Part shown: positions 44,188-56,988 of the stretch, one piece after another | How the letters are laid out: the number at the start of each line of letters is the position of its first letter | Position numbering within the stretch: the first letter of the stretch is position 1 | Origin: Russula earlei | Taxonomy: Eukaryota; Basidiomycota; Agaricomycetes; Russulales; Russulaceae | Length of the DNA: 64,000 nt | Assembly (NCBI GenBank): GCA_025769875.1 | Contig: JAGFNK010000070.1 | Coordinates: 1-64,000, forward strand | Direction: 5' to 3' | Notes under the pieces: generated by a model | What the model was told of the DNA's origin: nothing | The model's input: the letters and a program-made list of their open reading frames with translations, nothing else | Databases searched by the model: none | Position numbers and translations under genes: made by a program

Positions 44188-45599
44188 ATGGCAATAACGT
44201 TCCTCGTTGACAATTCCATCGAATGGCCAGTTAACTAGTAAACCACCTCGTTTAGTGCTCACTGTGGTCCAGGATGACAAAGCTACCCCCCGGCTTTACC
44301 CACGAGATGCGACATCATCTAACTCACGACGTACCTGAGCTTGATCCACTCACGGGCGTCCCGATTCTACCGCTTGAGGATTTCTGTTGTGGTTCGCATC
44401 GGCGGTCCCTTGTCCCCGATGAATATAAACTCATCGCTCACCTGATTGACCCATCCATATCGATCCCGCGTAGCGGCCCACGGTTTCTCAGCATTGATTG
44501 TATGTACGGGGTTAACTGCTTCGACCCAGAATGTTCGTGACGTAAATCCAGGAGACAAATGAGCACTTCGGAAGCGTCTCCCCGCTTCACGCTTTTTGAC
44601 ACGGGTCCCGAATCCAAGTCGCTTTCCCGCAACCTTGCAGGACTTGGCACGCCCCTGGGCCCAATTGAACGTGTCGTGATTTCTCATTGGCATGCTGATC
44701 ACACCGGCGGCCTTCTCTCCTTTCTTGATCGTCGTAGCAAGGAATTCGGGATGAGGACCATAGTGGACGTGCATCCGAATCGACCCACCGCCCGTGGCAT
44801 CGCGCCTCCACCCACGGGCAAGGTCATCTGCCAGTTGCCTCGTGACCCCACTTTCGAGAAGATTGAGGCTCACGGGGGCACCGTAGAGAAGCATGAGGAA
44901 GGTCACGTTGTTGCCGGTGGGACAGTGTGGGTGAGTGGCGAGGTCCCTCGCGTCACGCCTTTCGAAACAGGTTTGATTGGTGGTATGCGGTTCACGCCTA
45001 ACGAGGACTGCACTGGTGGGAGCTGGTCCGAGGAGCCGGTGAGCTTTCGGTCCAGGGTTCAATTCATTTACCCATTTCACGAAGGGTTCAGGACATCATG
45101 GATGAAAGATACGTTGCAGTAGATGTGCTTGGGAAGGGGCTCGTAATATTTAGCGCGTTGAGTTATCCAAGTCTCTATCTGAGACTGCCTGAACTTATGC
45201 ATGTAATCAGTTGTTCGCATGCGGGCATCGTGAACGTCGTCAAGGATGCCATTAACAGGTTCTCGAGGCCGATATACATGGTACGCCTCTGTCCCGTTAC
45301 TACTTAGCTCAAGTGCTTGAGTCACCTCCCGTTGGATGTAGATTGTAGGTGGCCTGCATCTTGCTGGTCCAGAGGTGGCAGGTCGTATAAAGCCCACGGT
45401 CGATTTTCTCTCCGAGGCCCTCATCCCTGCTCCAACCTATGTCCTGCCGATGCACTGTTCCGGCTTCGCAACCAAGATTGCACTGGAAGCAGCGTTGGGT
45501 GAGGGTTGCGTACCTGCTGGCGCCGGTCACAAGGTTATCATCAATGGCAATCCAAGTGACGACGTAACCCTGGGACCCCCTAGCGTTCGTTTGCGCTAG
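44188..45599 (+). CDS. Metallo-beta-lactamase-fold hydrolase
   Basis: Seven exons inferred: 44188-44225, 44273-44391, 44474-44510, 44552-45038, 45092-45156, 45211-45280 and 45342-45599, giving 357 aa in frame. The zinc site is clear: VVISHWHADHTGG is the HxHxDH motif, and further ligand motifs are ISCSHAGIVN (His) and the joined IVGGLHLAG, then VLPMHCSG. The N-terminal ITFLVDNSIEW joined to MTKLPPGF, plus the spliced AHGFSALI, fit the dihydropterin (beta-ribofuranosyl aminobenzene phosphate) synthase-like branch of the MBL superfamily; substrate unknown. The first intron works only with a GC donor (GCCAGT at 44226), and the 44511-44551 intron is short (41 bp), so the first three junctions are less certain than the rest. 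Confidence 0.8.
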
Positions 45600-47399
<1,800 letters not shown>

Positions 47400-47468
47400 T
47401 GAATATTAGCACTACCGATGCATTCAACTGGTGGGAATGGCGAGCACCCGGCGAATCGGGCCGTGAAA

Positions 47469-48592
47469 ATGGCCTCAAATGTTGAACTCTTGACACGATC
47501 TCACAGAGTTCTCAAAGCAAAGAAGCGACAAAAGCTTCGTCAAGTGAACGCTGTCGTGTTCGACGAGGATGCGCGGAGGTGCGCATACAGCTCCAATTTC
47601 GATATTCAGCCGGACTCATGACACTGGGGTCTAGGGAATTCTTGACAGGCTTTCACAAACGAAAGTTGGCAAAGAAGGAGGAAAGCAAGAAGAGGGCCCA
47701 GGCCAGAGAGAAGGAAGAGCGTCTGGAGATGCGAAGAGAGGCACGTTCACTCCCCTCTGCAGTCTTTACTGTCGAAACCCTCGATTCCTGGCTGATATAA
47801 CATCTTTATGATTTAGCAACGGCGCATGCTCGCAGAGCAAGCCGCTCAAAATGCTGCAAAAGTTGAAGAGGCGTACGGTGGCTCCTTGCAACGTGCGTTC
47901 GATCCCCTCAGTTCCTTGGTCCTGCCATCGCCATCGCCATCGCCACCATCCCTTCCGCTTCCGCTTCCTTTCCTGTCTCGTCTCCCAGGCAGCCGCTGAC
48001 GGAAACCCCTTTGCTAGCCGCCGTTGAATCGGACCGCGACGACGAATGGGGCGGCATCGTCCCGTTCCCGTCTCCAGATTCCGGAGCGGGTCCTTCGAAG
48101 GACGAACGCCGGCACGAACGCGAGTACGAGTACGAGTACTCGGACGAGGAACGGCTCGCGACGGTCACCGTCGTGGAGGACTTTGACCCGGGCGCGCACC
48201 CCTTCGGCTCCTCCGCCACCTCTGCCGTCTCCGCCACCCGCTCTGAGCAGCGCCGCGCGGGTCCGACGCCGCCGAGTGGGAGCGTAAGGCGGGGTCGGGT
48301 GACGTCCGCCGCCGCCGCCGCCGCCGCGACGGCAGAGGTTCATAGTCGTCGTTGGGGTGGCGAAGGCGGGGAGGGCGATGGTTTACGCGCACGCGTACGG
48401 GGCGAGGGAGGAACGAACGATGGCCCGGCGAAGGAGGAGGTGCGATTCGAGACCAAGGCGGCGCGCAGGGCGGCTCGCGCGACACAGCTCGCGCGGAGGG
48501 CGGAAAAGGCGGGGCGGGCGGGCGGAAAGGCGGCGAGGAAGAATAAGGCCGGAGGTGGGAAGAAGCGAAGAGGGTCAAGGGCGGTTCGCTAG
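47469..48592 (+). CDS. RRP17: Nop25/Rrp17-type nucleolar rRNA-processing protein
   Basis: Four exons (47469-47578, 47635-47761, 47817-47872, 47989-48592) give 298 aa. The family signature is split by intron 1: VVFDEDARR joins EFLTGFHKRKLAKKEESKKR, followed by a highly basic helix (REKEERLEMRREAR) and AEQAAQNAAKVEEA. In yeast, Rrp17 is a nucleolar 5'-to-3' exonuclease-type factor for 5' end processing of 60S pre-rRNA. The C-terminal half is acidic (EYEYEYSDEER) with VVEDFDP, then Ala- and Lys/Arg-rich (KAARRAARATQLARRA) and suited to nucleolar RNA binding. An in-frame ATG at 47418 lies upstream; 47469 fits the family start better. Intron 2 uses a weak GTCTTT donor, so that junction is tentative. 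Convergent with the phosphatase gene. Confidence 0.88.
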
Positions 48593-49136
48593 AGGTGGGG
48601 GCGACCCTTCGCCACCCCCTCCGTCTTTCACGACGCCTTATGCTGCACTCCCGTCACACCTAGGCTGGGCGTTGATTTGAGCGTGATCGATCACGTTCTC
48701 CAGCTTCTCCTGCTCGGGGGATCATGGAAACTTGTGTCGTGCTGTGCTTCCGACGCAACCGCGTAACCTCTTGACCTGGTTCCAGAAGGCTCTCTCTCAG
48801 CAGGTGATGAACTAATTTATGAATCGCCAAATGATGGAATGACTTGGTAATCGTGGACCGTATGGTCCCTCGCTCATTGTAAATTGGAGATCTGGTTTAG
48901 ACTGGCGACTACATAGGCCCCAAACACCTCAACGACAGCGACATCTTTTGAAAAGTTGATAATCATTCTAGCAGGCAAAAAAGGAAAAACACCATGGCAA
49001 TGAATCCAATTGTCGCCTTGTCAACCAATCTCTATGCAGAAAGGATAGGATATGATATGGATATGTGCACTAGGTTCTAAAGTCGCAACGATGAGCATGT
49101 AATGCCCACGGCGATCATGCCGGCCTTCCTAAGAGC
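48593..49136. other. Convergent intergenic space
   Basis: 544 bp between the 3' ends of the Rrp17 and PP5 genes; AT-richer, presumably two terminators. No gene seen. Confidence 0.45.
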
Positions 49137-51595
49137 CTACATCATAAGGTTTGCCAGCCCACCAGCCTGGTATGCCATCGGGCGAATGCTCGGGTGTGGT
49201 TGGGCATCGAATTGAACGTATTCCTGCGTTCCTTCTGCGTCTATGCGGATCTGATCGATAGTAAAGGTCATGCATGGGGAGAAGCGGACAAATGGACACA
49301 CGAAGGCTCCTTTGTTTCCTCCCTGATCGACATAATTTGGTGCGGAGAATACCTGAAACTGTGTGAGAAATAGAACTTTGGGTTTGAAAGGCGGTTACCG
49401 TTGTACATAAGCCGTCGTGCTCGACGGCATAGCCATCTAGACAATGTCAAGGTGAACTGTCAACGCAACGCAATCTTGGGGAAGGGTAGCTTCCCACCGT
49501 GTCGAACCTCGTGACTGCGCAGGACCGCGGTCACTCCGTTCAGCTCACACCATCGCCGAGTAACGTCGGGACCAAACGCGACACCGACTCCCTGATTCCG
49601 GCGTAACTCGTCAGTGTGTCATTCTCCGCATCAAAGCCGACCTACGCGTTTACTTGGACCCCATCCTGGTGTTTCCTGCGGGTCCGTCCAGAGGAGCTGC
49701 GGTGCTACTCAACATTCGACATTCAGCGGTGAAGGGTTAGAAACGCAAACCTCGCCTGCGGATGCAAGTTGGTCAATCAGGCGACGTCACGAACGCGAAC
49801 AAAGACGTACACATCAGTCCTTCCGTCCCCGGCTGACGGCCTATTCGCTTTAACTTGCGGATCTCGTCGAGAGTCACGCCGTCTTTGCTGAATAGACCGC
49901 CGTGCGAGACAAAGTACCGCTTGAAGCCATCGGGTGAGAGTATTACGTTCTGCTTGTTGGTGGGAGGGCGGGTTGCGATGACAAGGGTTGCAAGAGGCAC
50001 TATGCTCCTTGTGAGAGGTTGATGTCCAAGCGACATGACGAATATAGAACATACGGGTCGTAAAAACATGAGCGAATAACTGGAGAAGGAATACGACTGA
50101 GATGGATGCCAACGGCGACGGGGAACGCGAGACAAACCTTGTACGTCTGCTCTCCATGTTTGTGCTTCACCTCGCCCTCAAAGCCGTATGTGCGATTCAT
50201 CTCCTTTGCTTCGTGATTTCCGCGATTGATGAACATAGCCTTGGGGCAAAGCCCTACGGACATTTGCAATAAAGGATCTCGTAGGATAAATGAGGACAAA
50301 GCCTACTGACATTTGAATGCGAAAGCCGTCAAGATGACCTCGACGGACCATGAGCCACGATCAACAAGATCGCCATTCATGAGTAAGATGTGGTTTGAGG
50401 ACGGCTCCCCTGTTAATGTTAACAGATGTAGCACATCATAAAATTGTCCTGAAAACCGGTCAAGCTGGTGGTTTCCCAGGTGAAGCGGACAAATAGTACC
50501 ATGGACATCCCCGATCACATCCATGGTAACGCCATCTTTTATCTCGACATCTACGAGGCTTTCCTCCTTCGCAAAGTGATCGTGTGCGCCGAGTATGATC
50601 TCCCATGCGTATCGTCGAGGGAGCGTCTTCCCATCTTTAAACCATTGTATCATAGATCGAAGGAAATCTATGGTGATCGCGTATTTGCCAGCGTCTGTTG
50701 TCTCCAGTTTCGGGCCGTCATAAGTTTTCTCCACCTCGCACACACCTGTATGCGAGGTCTGAGTGCGAGCTGGGGGGGGGGGGCACAACAACACGGCGAC
50801 AGTAACGGGGCGCACCTTCGGCAATCATCTCCAAGCATCTCTCGACGGCGGTCTTTTCCTCCTCCATCTCGATCGCCTTCTCAAACTCGATCTTGCGCAC
50901 CAGCTTCTGCGTAGAGTCGAGTTCCTTCCGGACCTGCGCATTCTGCGGCTCGAGGGCGAGCACCTTCTTCAAATCGGCGACGGCCAGCTGAGGCTTGAGT
51001 ATCTGTATGTGGCACATCGCACGGCTGCGTCGGACGTTCAGCCCGCGATCCCCCCCGCCGACCGTTCCCGCGAGAGAGAGACGTACCGGTAGTACGCCTT
51101 GGCATATTTGGGGTTGAGCTCGATCGCGCGTGCTGCGACGGGCAGAGAGGCGACTCAGCTTTGGGTCATCGAGATGGGAAAACAGCGCAGCGAGAGAGAG
51201 AGAGAGAGAGAGAAAGGCGTGTGCCGAGGCTCACAGGCATCCTGCAGGGCGTATCCGTGCTCCTCGAGCTTGATGCGTGCGTACGCGCGGTTGCAGAACA
51301 GGGTCGGATCGCTCGGGTCGCGCGTTATTGCCTCAGAGTACAGTTGCGCCGCTCGCACAAAGTCGCGGGCTGTTTCCGGGAACGTTAGTGGACGGATCAG
51401 GGTGTAAGACCTGCCGGGCATACATGTGAAAGCTTTGTTGGCATCCGCCTTGAGTTGGGTAGCTTCTTGCCTATCGCTTTCTGTAACTTCCTTGGGATCG
51501 GTCAAACTCAGGGTTGATAGGGAAGGGGAAGGCACGACCGAGGAAGGTGATGTAGTAGACGAAAGAGACGGAGAGGACAGTGAGGAATCGCTCAT
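49137..51595 (-). CDS. PPT1: Serine/threonine protein phosphatase 5 (TPR-phosphatase)
   Basis: Multi-exon (about ten introns) from ATG 51595 to the stop at 49137. N-terminus: three TPR repeats ([46 protein letters not shown]), which in PP5 bind Hsp90 and hold the enzyme inactive. The PP5 catalytic domain follows: [18 protein letters not shown] (GDxHG, split by an intron after the G codon begins), NGDLVDRG (GDxVDRG), [13 protein letters not shown] (GNHE), [38 protein letters not shown] and [16 protein letters not shown]. The C-terminal helix-like end is [12 protein letters not shown]. No frameshift was needed. One intron holds a (GA)n tract and another a run of twelve Cs next to its acceptor. 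Confidence 0.93.
51188..51213. repeat. (GA)n microsatellite in a PP5 intron
   Basis: About twelve GA units, lying in the intron between two TPR-encoding exons (CT-rich on the coding strand, so it could double as a polypyrimidine stretch). Confidence 0.9.
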
Positions 51596-51980
51596 GCTTA
51601 TGATTAATGAACATCTCCACTCGTCCTCGCCTCACTCCATCCACATTTCTCACACCCGTCCCGGTGGTCCGCCAGCCAGGCACACACAAACGCACGCAGA
51701 AAAATGGATTTCATGATAGAACTATATGTGAGGCAGACAAGGCCCATGACCCCATCACTAACATTGTCATACTTGCCAAGCCTCCTTTCACCACCTGCAA
51801 CCAGCCGTTGAGGACTGGAAATGGGTATGAGAAAAGCGGTCACGGAGAAGGGGCAAGAGAAGCCTCGCTAGTCGAGGTTATTTTGGCAGGCGCAACAAGT
51901 ATTCGCGATGCGCGTGGCATTATCCTAGCCCATTGCCGTACGATATGAATACTATCTTTCGTCAAACGCTCGTCACTCAC

Positions 51981-52785
51981 TCAAGTCATGCCGGGCTTCC
52001 AGCCGTTATATTGCCCAACGGTCTCGAGTACATTACCGTAGTTGGTTTCCAAGAGGGCAGCAAAGAATTTTTCTGCGGTCCCGATGTTGTAGTCCCGGGC
52101 GATGATGAACAAGATCGCTCACAGATTTGTGCGCCAAAGTACTTGCGACGTCGCCATTTGGGGCACCGTTACACTTCCCATGGGTGATCTGCATGAGACT
52201 TTGTTCGCCCGCACCGCCGACGACATTTGGGTTACAGTAGCTTTCCCGCATGGCGAATGACGCAAGAGAGATGGAAGGGATTGATCAAACCTCGTGAGCA
52301 GAAATGGCCCTCTGATCACATACATCATGGAGCACCGAACGTCGTGCGTCTCGCGTGTTCCAGGGGGACGACTATGAGCTCTTCGACGAGAACGAGAGGC
52401 GGCGACCAGCCGCCGCCATTGATGCCGCAATTCAACCGGTCGATGTGGCCATTGGGTCCGCTGAACGCCGTGATCTTCGCTGCAAGAGAAAAAGAGGGAA
52501 AGGGCAATCAACAAGAGCGTTAGTCAGCCTGAGGATCCCGCGGCGGGCGGAAGAAGTCCACTCGAGGCGCGTACATGTGGCGCCGATGGGGTTGCAATAG
52601 CCTTCATAGGTAGACCTGGTTGTGTCAGACCCACTGGTGTTTGCTGGCGGTCGGTATGCCGGCTTGGCCGCGGGGGGAGGTTCGTGCGCGACGTGGTGGT
52701 GACGCTTAAGAAGGGCAACGTCGTGCCCAATGGCGGCGGCGGAGAGCACGAGAGAGCGCGAGGCGAATCCAGGAGGAAACTTCAT
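51981..52785 (-). pseudogene. Decayed secreted lysozyme-like (transglycosylase SLT-type) gene
   Basis: Minus strand from ATG 52785 (MKFPPGFASRSLVLSAAAIG, a poor signal peptide). After an intron with GTACGC donor and TTGCAG acceptor comes KITAFSGPNGHIDRLNCGIN followed by GGGWSPP. The core SLT-like part is SLASFAMRESYCNPN, VVGGAGEQSLMQITHGKC and, further on, YNIGTAEKFFAALLETNYGN and VGQYNGWKPGMT, with the catalytic Glu of the R-E-S helix present. About 30 residues normally found between GGGW and the E-S helix are missing, one segment needs a stop-containing frame, and the frame stops at TGA 51981. Beyond it, remnants of CCxCQNNLD and LNGW appear out of frame at about 51,920-51,800. It is probably a pseudogene; function in relatives would be peptidoglycan hydrolysis outside the cell. 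Confidence 0.6.
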
Positions 52786-55700
52786 GGGATGGATTTGGGG
52801 AACGAGTGTAGGCGGCAATAAGGGGTACATGTGCCAGGTGCGCGTGAGGGCGGATGAGCTCGAAGCAGGGCGCGAGGTGAGATGGGGAGGAAAGCAAATT
52901 ATGGCCTCCCCCCGTCCTTCAGGGTGCAATTGGCAAGTGACCTTTTGTGCCGTACCTTCGGAGCACAAGGGCGTTCCAGAGGTGATTTGACGATCCCCTT
53001 TCGTCGCTTTCAGTTGGCCATGGGTGCTTTGCTCACCCCTCCATTCAAATCGTCATATGGTATGGACAACGGCACATTGAACAAACCTGATGGTGCAGAC
53101 CACTGGATGCCTGTCAACGAGACGATCAAGTCTGCAGTGTGGTGAGAAAAACCTTGCAAACAACATACTTTATGTCACGCTTTCCGATGGATTTCAGTCA
53201 AACTATGGGCGTCCTGGCGAAAATCAAAACCACCGGCTCCTCTCTAAGCGCGCCCACAGGATCACCCGCTCAAAACGAGAGGCACTCTTGGCATGGCCAG
53301 TAGCACTACAGGCCCCATAAAAGTATGGGCCCGAGCGAACCGATTAGACCAGTGCGGCGACGCCTCCGGCCGGTCAACAAACCCTGTTCGATGACAGCAG
53401 GGACAGCCTCACAACCGCCCCGTCTCCGCAGCAAGCAGCAATTGCAGCAGAAACAGACCAACGTGTTGGAACGCACAGCTAAAAACTTATTTTTTCTGGC
53501 CCCTTTGGCAACCTTTGACCCTTCAAGGTACCGCCCCGATTCTCACGACAAAAACCCTTTACCCACACCCTTGATGTCCGTCCATGCGCGTCGGAAAGGA
53601 AAAGGCAAATTTATGACCGGCAAGCACGCTTCGACCTTTGGCTGTGACCCGCGGATATGGCATGTGTCTGTCTGACTCTTGCGGCGCTGTCACCACACGA
53701 CAATATACAGCAGACACAGAATCACCTCGGTGGCTTCCATATCTACGCAGCGTCTTCGGCCATTCCTTGATATCATCCTTTTGACCGTGCATAGACGCAC
53801 CCGTGTGAGGAAGCATCACCGTATGATCGGTCCTCACGAGATCTCGCTCCCATGCTTTTTAAGCATGCGAGGGAAAGTCGGTCAAGGGTGATGTCGTAGT
53901 CGAGCGCTCCATCCTTATTTTGACTCAGCCTGATGATACTCCGTCAACGCGATATCCGGGATCGCGTAAAGACGCTTGGGCAACTCGGTACAGTAAAATG
54001 GATGGGCGTGAACACTGAAGGTGTAAGCTGAGTGCCGCGGAACACACGCTCCGAGCATGCAATCAGACGCAAAAAACCCGCGAGATGGTTAACTCCGGTG
54101 ACACGTTTTCGCTTCGCCGGCTGTCCAAGCCCGACAGCAGCGTGCAATCCTGCACTCTTTAGGGCAGACACAGACCCTGCGCCCCTACTCCTCAGGTGCC
54201 TGGACAGAGCGTCTGCTAACCATATCGGCACTACACGAAGACTGTTGTGGCTAGCAAGCAACCCTCGATAGGGTGGAGCGAGTGGCAAGTGGCATTGGAG
54301 TGAAGCGGAGCGGCCTGGTTCATTCTTTACAGATGACAAATCCAGGGTTTGATCGGACTTTCCACGGATCGATTTGGGCGTCTGGTGGTACGACAACCAG
54401 CCACTATGCACAAGGGCGAGAAAGAACAAAGAGTGGAGTGGTGGTACAAGACGCGACCTCCTCGTTACATGTCGCAACTCGAGAGAGAAGAGAAGTCCTG
54501 CTTTGGGATCAAGTACTACTATTTGACGTAAGGTCGGCGAGAGCGAGACGGGCGCTTTGGGGACACGGACAATTTGATCACGACGCGGAGCTCTGGAGGG
54601 AGCAAGCGAGGGCGAACGGTGGACGGAGGAGAGCAGGTCGTGTCGTGTCGACTGACGTACAACGTCGAAAAAGGCCTCGCATCGAGGGAGAGATGAATAC
54701 TCGTCTGACATGGCTCCAATGGCGAAACTGGGCGCCAACGTCAGAGGCAACAGGCAAGCAACAAGGGCTGAGCGGCAAATTTATGACACTTGGACCTTCC
54801 TGAGATCGTTCATCTCGGTCAGGAATGAGTCAAATCGAGCAGATGTCATTTGATTTTTGTTTCCGGAAAATGGAAAACCTCAGGTGGCCAGAATAGGTAG
54901 TTGGTCCCCCTCGATTCGGACCATCGTTGGGACATCCGTACTTTTTTTCTTTTTTTTTTTTGTGTTGGGGATAATTGCCCGGGAATCAGATTAATCAGAG
55001 TTTCTGCGTTGCCATCGTGCATTGCCTTTCATGGGTGAATACGCTGAAGGAACTTGAGAGAGCTTGACCCATGGATGGTTGGCGGGAACAAAAGGGCCTT
55101 TGTGATGATCAAGGGGTTGCCAGCTGTTGGTGGAGATCCTTCTTCGGCCATGATGCACCATGATGCTGTTCCATGATCGTCCAAGCACCACCACCGTCGT
55201 CTGCCTTGTCACTGCCACATTGCGCCTCCGCTGCGGTGTATCATTATAGTCGGCGCTAAAAGAGGGCTTGGCGTGGAAAGGCGGTGACCGCGTCCGACTC
55301 GAAATGCCTCCGCGTTCGTAAATTCGTTATTTATGATGCTCAACACGGCACGACTGACACCTGTGTAACTTACTGGCCTTCTCACCTCGAATAGGTTGTC
55401 AACTAAGATAGATGACTGGTTACGCCGGTAATGACTTCAATTGATGATCGAGGTGATATGAATAGACAGATGGGCGAGTGTATGAGAGTGCAAAGCACAA
55501 CCAAAAGCAGTGCATTACAGTATCTCCTCGTGGATATGTACACCTCATGGCCAACATGTGTCTCGTCGCTCAGACACCCAGACTAGGATCATTCGCGGCT
55601 CCAGCCCAACGCCACTTTCAAGCTCCGTTGAGACAAAAGGTCACGGTCATAATGAATCAGTTGAGTTGAACGGGGCTAGTTGACTCGGAAGATCGGAATG

Positions 55701-56560
55701 AACACCCAAGAGCCGCCCTTTCACGTCAAGGCCAGTTTGTGATCCGTGACGTTTGGGCAAGGTTCTTTTGTAATAAGTGTGTCCTCCCTCGGGCATGCGT
55801 TCTAGGCGCTGCTATCCTCGTGTACCATTCAGCTTAAAATGAGATTGGGTGTCGGTATCCACCTGGCTTCCGTGCGACAGCACGTAAGATGCTCTTCGAC
55901 GACGGGGGAAAGGGTTCATCGCCAGTGTGAATATATTTTGCTATCCTACGTAGCGATAATGTACGGTCAGACATTTTGGTTTGAGTTCCGGTGTACTGTC
56001 CGAAACGAGGCCGGGCGGAGCATCCGACACCCGACGGACTCTCCTTAGGCGCGGATCGTAAGAGGCGGCACAATGCAAGGTGGAATGGAGGAGTCAAAAC
56101 TTGTGGCGGGCGTAATGGGTAATCGCGATGCCCTGTGCGGCGGAGCTGAAGAGAGTAAGTGGGGGGCAGTTGATTGTCTTGACGCAGATGGGAGCACAGA
56201 CACGCGAGGCAAAAGCGCGGCAGTTGGAGTGACCGGATGATACTGGGTTGTGGCCACGGGGCTGTGCGGGGGCCAGGGGGGAGAGGATGGGACCGCCGTT
56301 GGGTCGGGGGGCTGAAGAGTGGAGGGAAAGGAAAGGTTGAATCACGAGGAAGGACGCCACTATCAGACCGGGTCCGAAGGGGAAGGGTAAACATAAACAA
56401 GAGCAAGCGAGCGTCGGTACGGCATCGCATGGCCAGGCAAGATGGCCCATGGGATTCCCGATTCGATCGCGGGGTTATTCTTGCGTGATATGTCACAAGT
56501 GTGACCTTGTTCGCCTGACTCCACCGTATCGCCTAGGTTCAGCCAACTGTATGCGCCCCC
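52786..56560. other. Large intergenic region, no supported gene
   Basis: Open frames here (for example 53325-53675 plus, 53944-54750 minus, 54273-54803 plus, 55834-56496 minus) overlap each other and show no motif, hydrophobic pattern or convincing intron. A poly-T tract lies near 54,941-54,961. The right part belongs to the upstream region of the cyclin gene. Confidence 0.5.
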
Positions 56561-56566
56561 TATAAA
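56561..56566 (+). promoter_or_regulatory. TATA box of the cyclin gene (predicted)
   Basis: TATAAA in a GC-rich setting (cgccccctataaaccaacc), followed by pyrimidine-rich sequence with tctgactctcagctc, as at many fungal transcription starts. It lies about 420 bp before the cyclin ATG, implying a long leader. Confidence 0.45.
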
Positions 56567-56768
56567 CCAACCGCCCCTGTCCCTCCCCCGCACAATCAAT
56601 CCCTGACTCTGACTCTCAGCTCTTTTCTCCCCTGCTGTTGATACCTCCCATCACTCCCCGTTTACACATTCGGCTCTTTTTTCCCAAAGGTCCAGATCAT
56701 CGGTCAGCGCGGATAGCCTAGCCTTGCTGTAAGGCTGGCCGTCCTCCTCTGATCCTTCCGTCGTCAAA

Positions 56769-56900
56769 ATGTCTGCTATATCGTCATTGCGACTCGCCTT
56801 TCCCCAAAAAACAATCCTCTCCGTCATCGATTCCATTTCTGGTCCCGTCCCCTCTGACAACAGCATCGACACACCTGCAATTTATGTTAGCCTTGTTTAA
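56769..56900 (+). other. Upstream ORF (43 codons) in the cyclin leader
   Basis: ATG in a favourable context (tcaaaATGtc) opens MSAISSLRLAFPQK and ends at TAA 56900, 88 bp before the cyclin start. An intron removing it cannot be excluded. If transcribed, it could reduce or condition translation of the cyclin. Confidence 0.4.
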
Positions 56901-56988
56901 ATAAGTCCCCCCCGCCCCTCTCACTCCGTCTCTACTTCTCTGCCTCGTATAACCACTCACCGCTCCTGCTTGAACACCACCACTCAGT

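Noticed and set aside
48011..48592. Separate Ala/Arg-rich gene on plus
   Set aside because: Phase and splice sites (GTACGG at 47873, CCCAG at 47988) join it to the Rrp17 N-terminal exons.
53944..54750. Minus-strand frame of 268 codons
   Set aside because: Overlaps an equally open plus-strand frame (54273-54803); neither shows motifs, hydrophobic pattern or introns.
55834..56496. Minus-strand frame of 220 codons
   Set aside because: Composition is Arg/Pro/Ser-rich as expected by chance in GC-rich DNA; lies in the cyclin upstream region.
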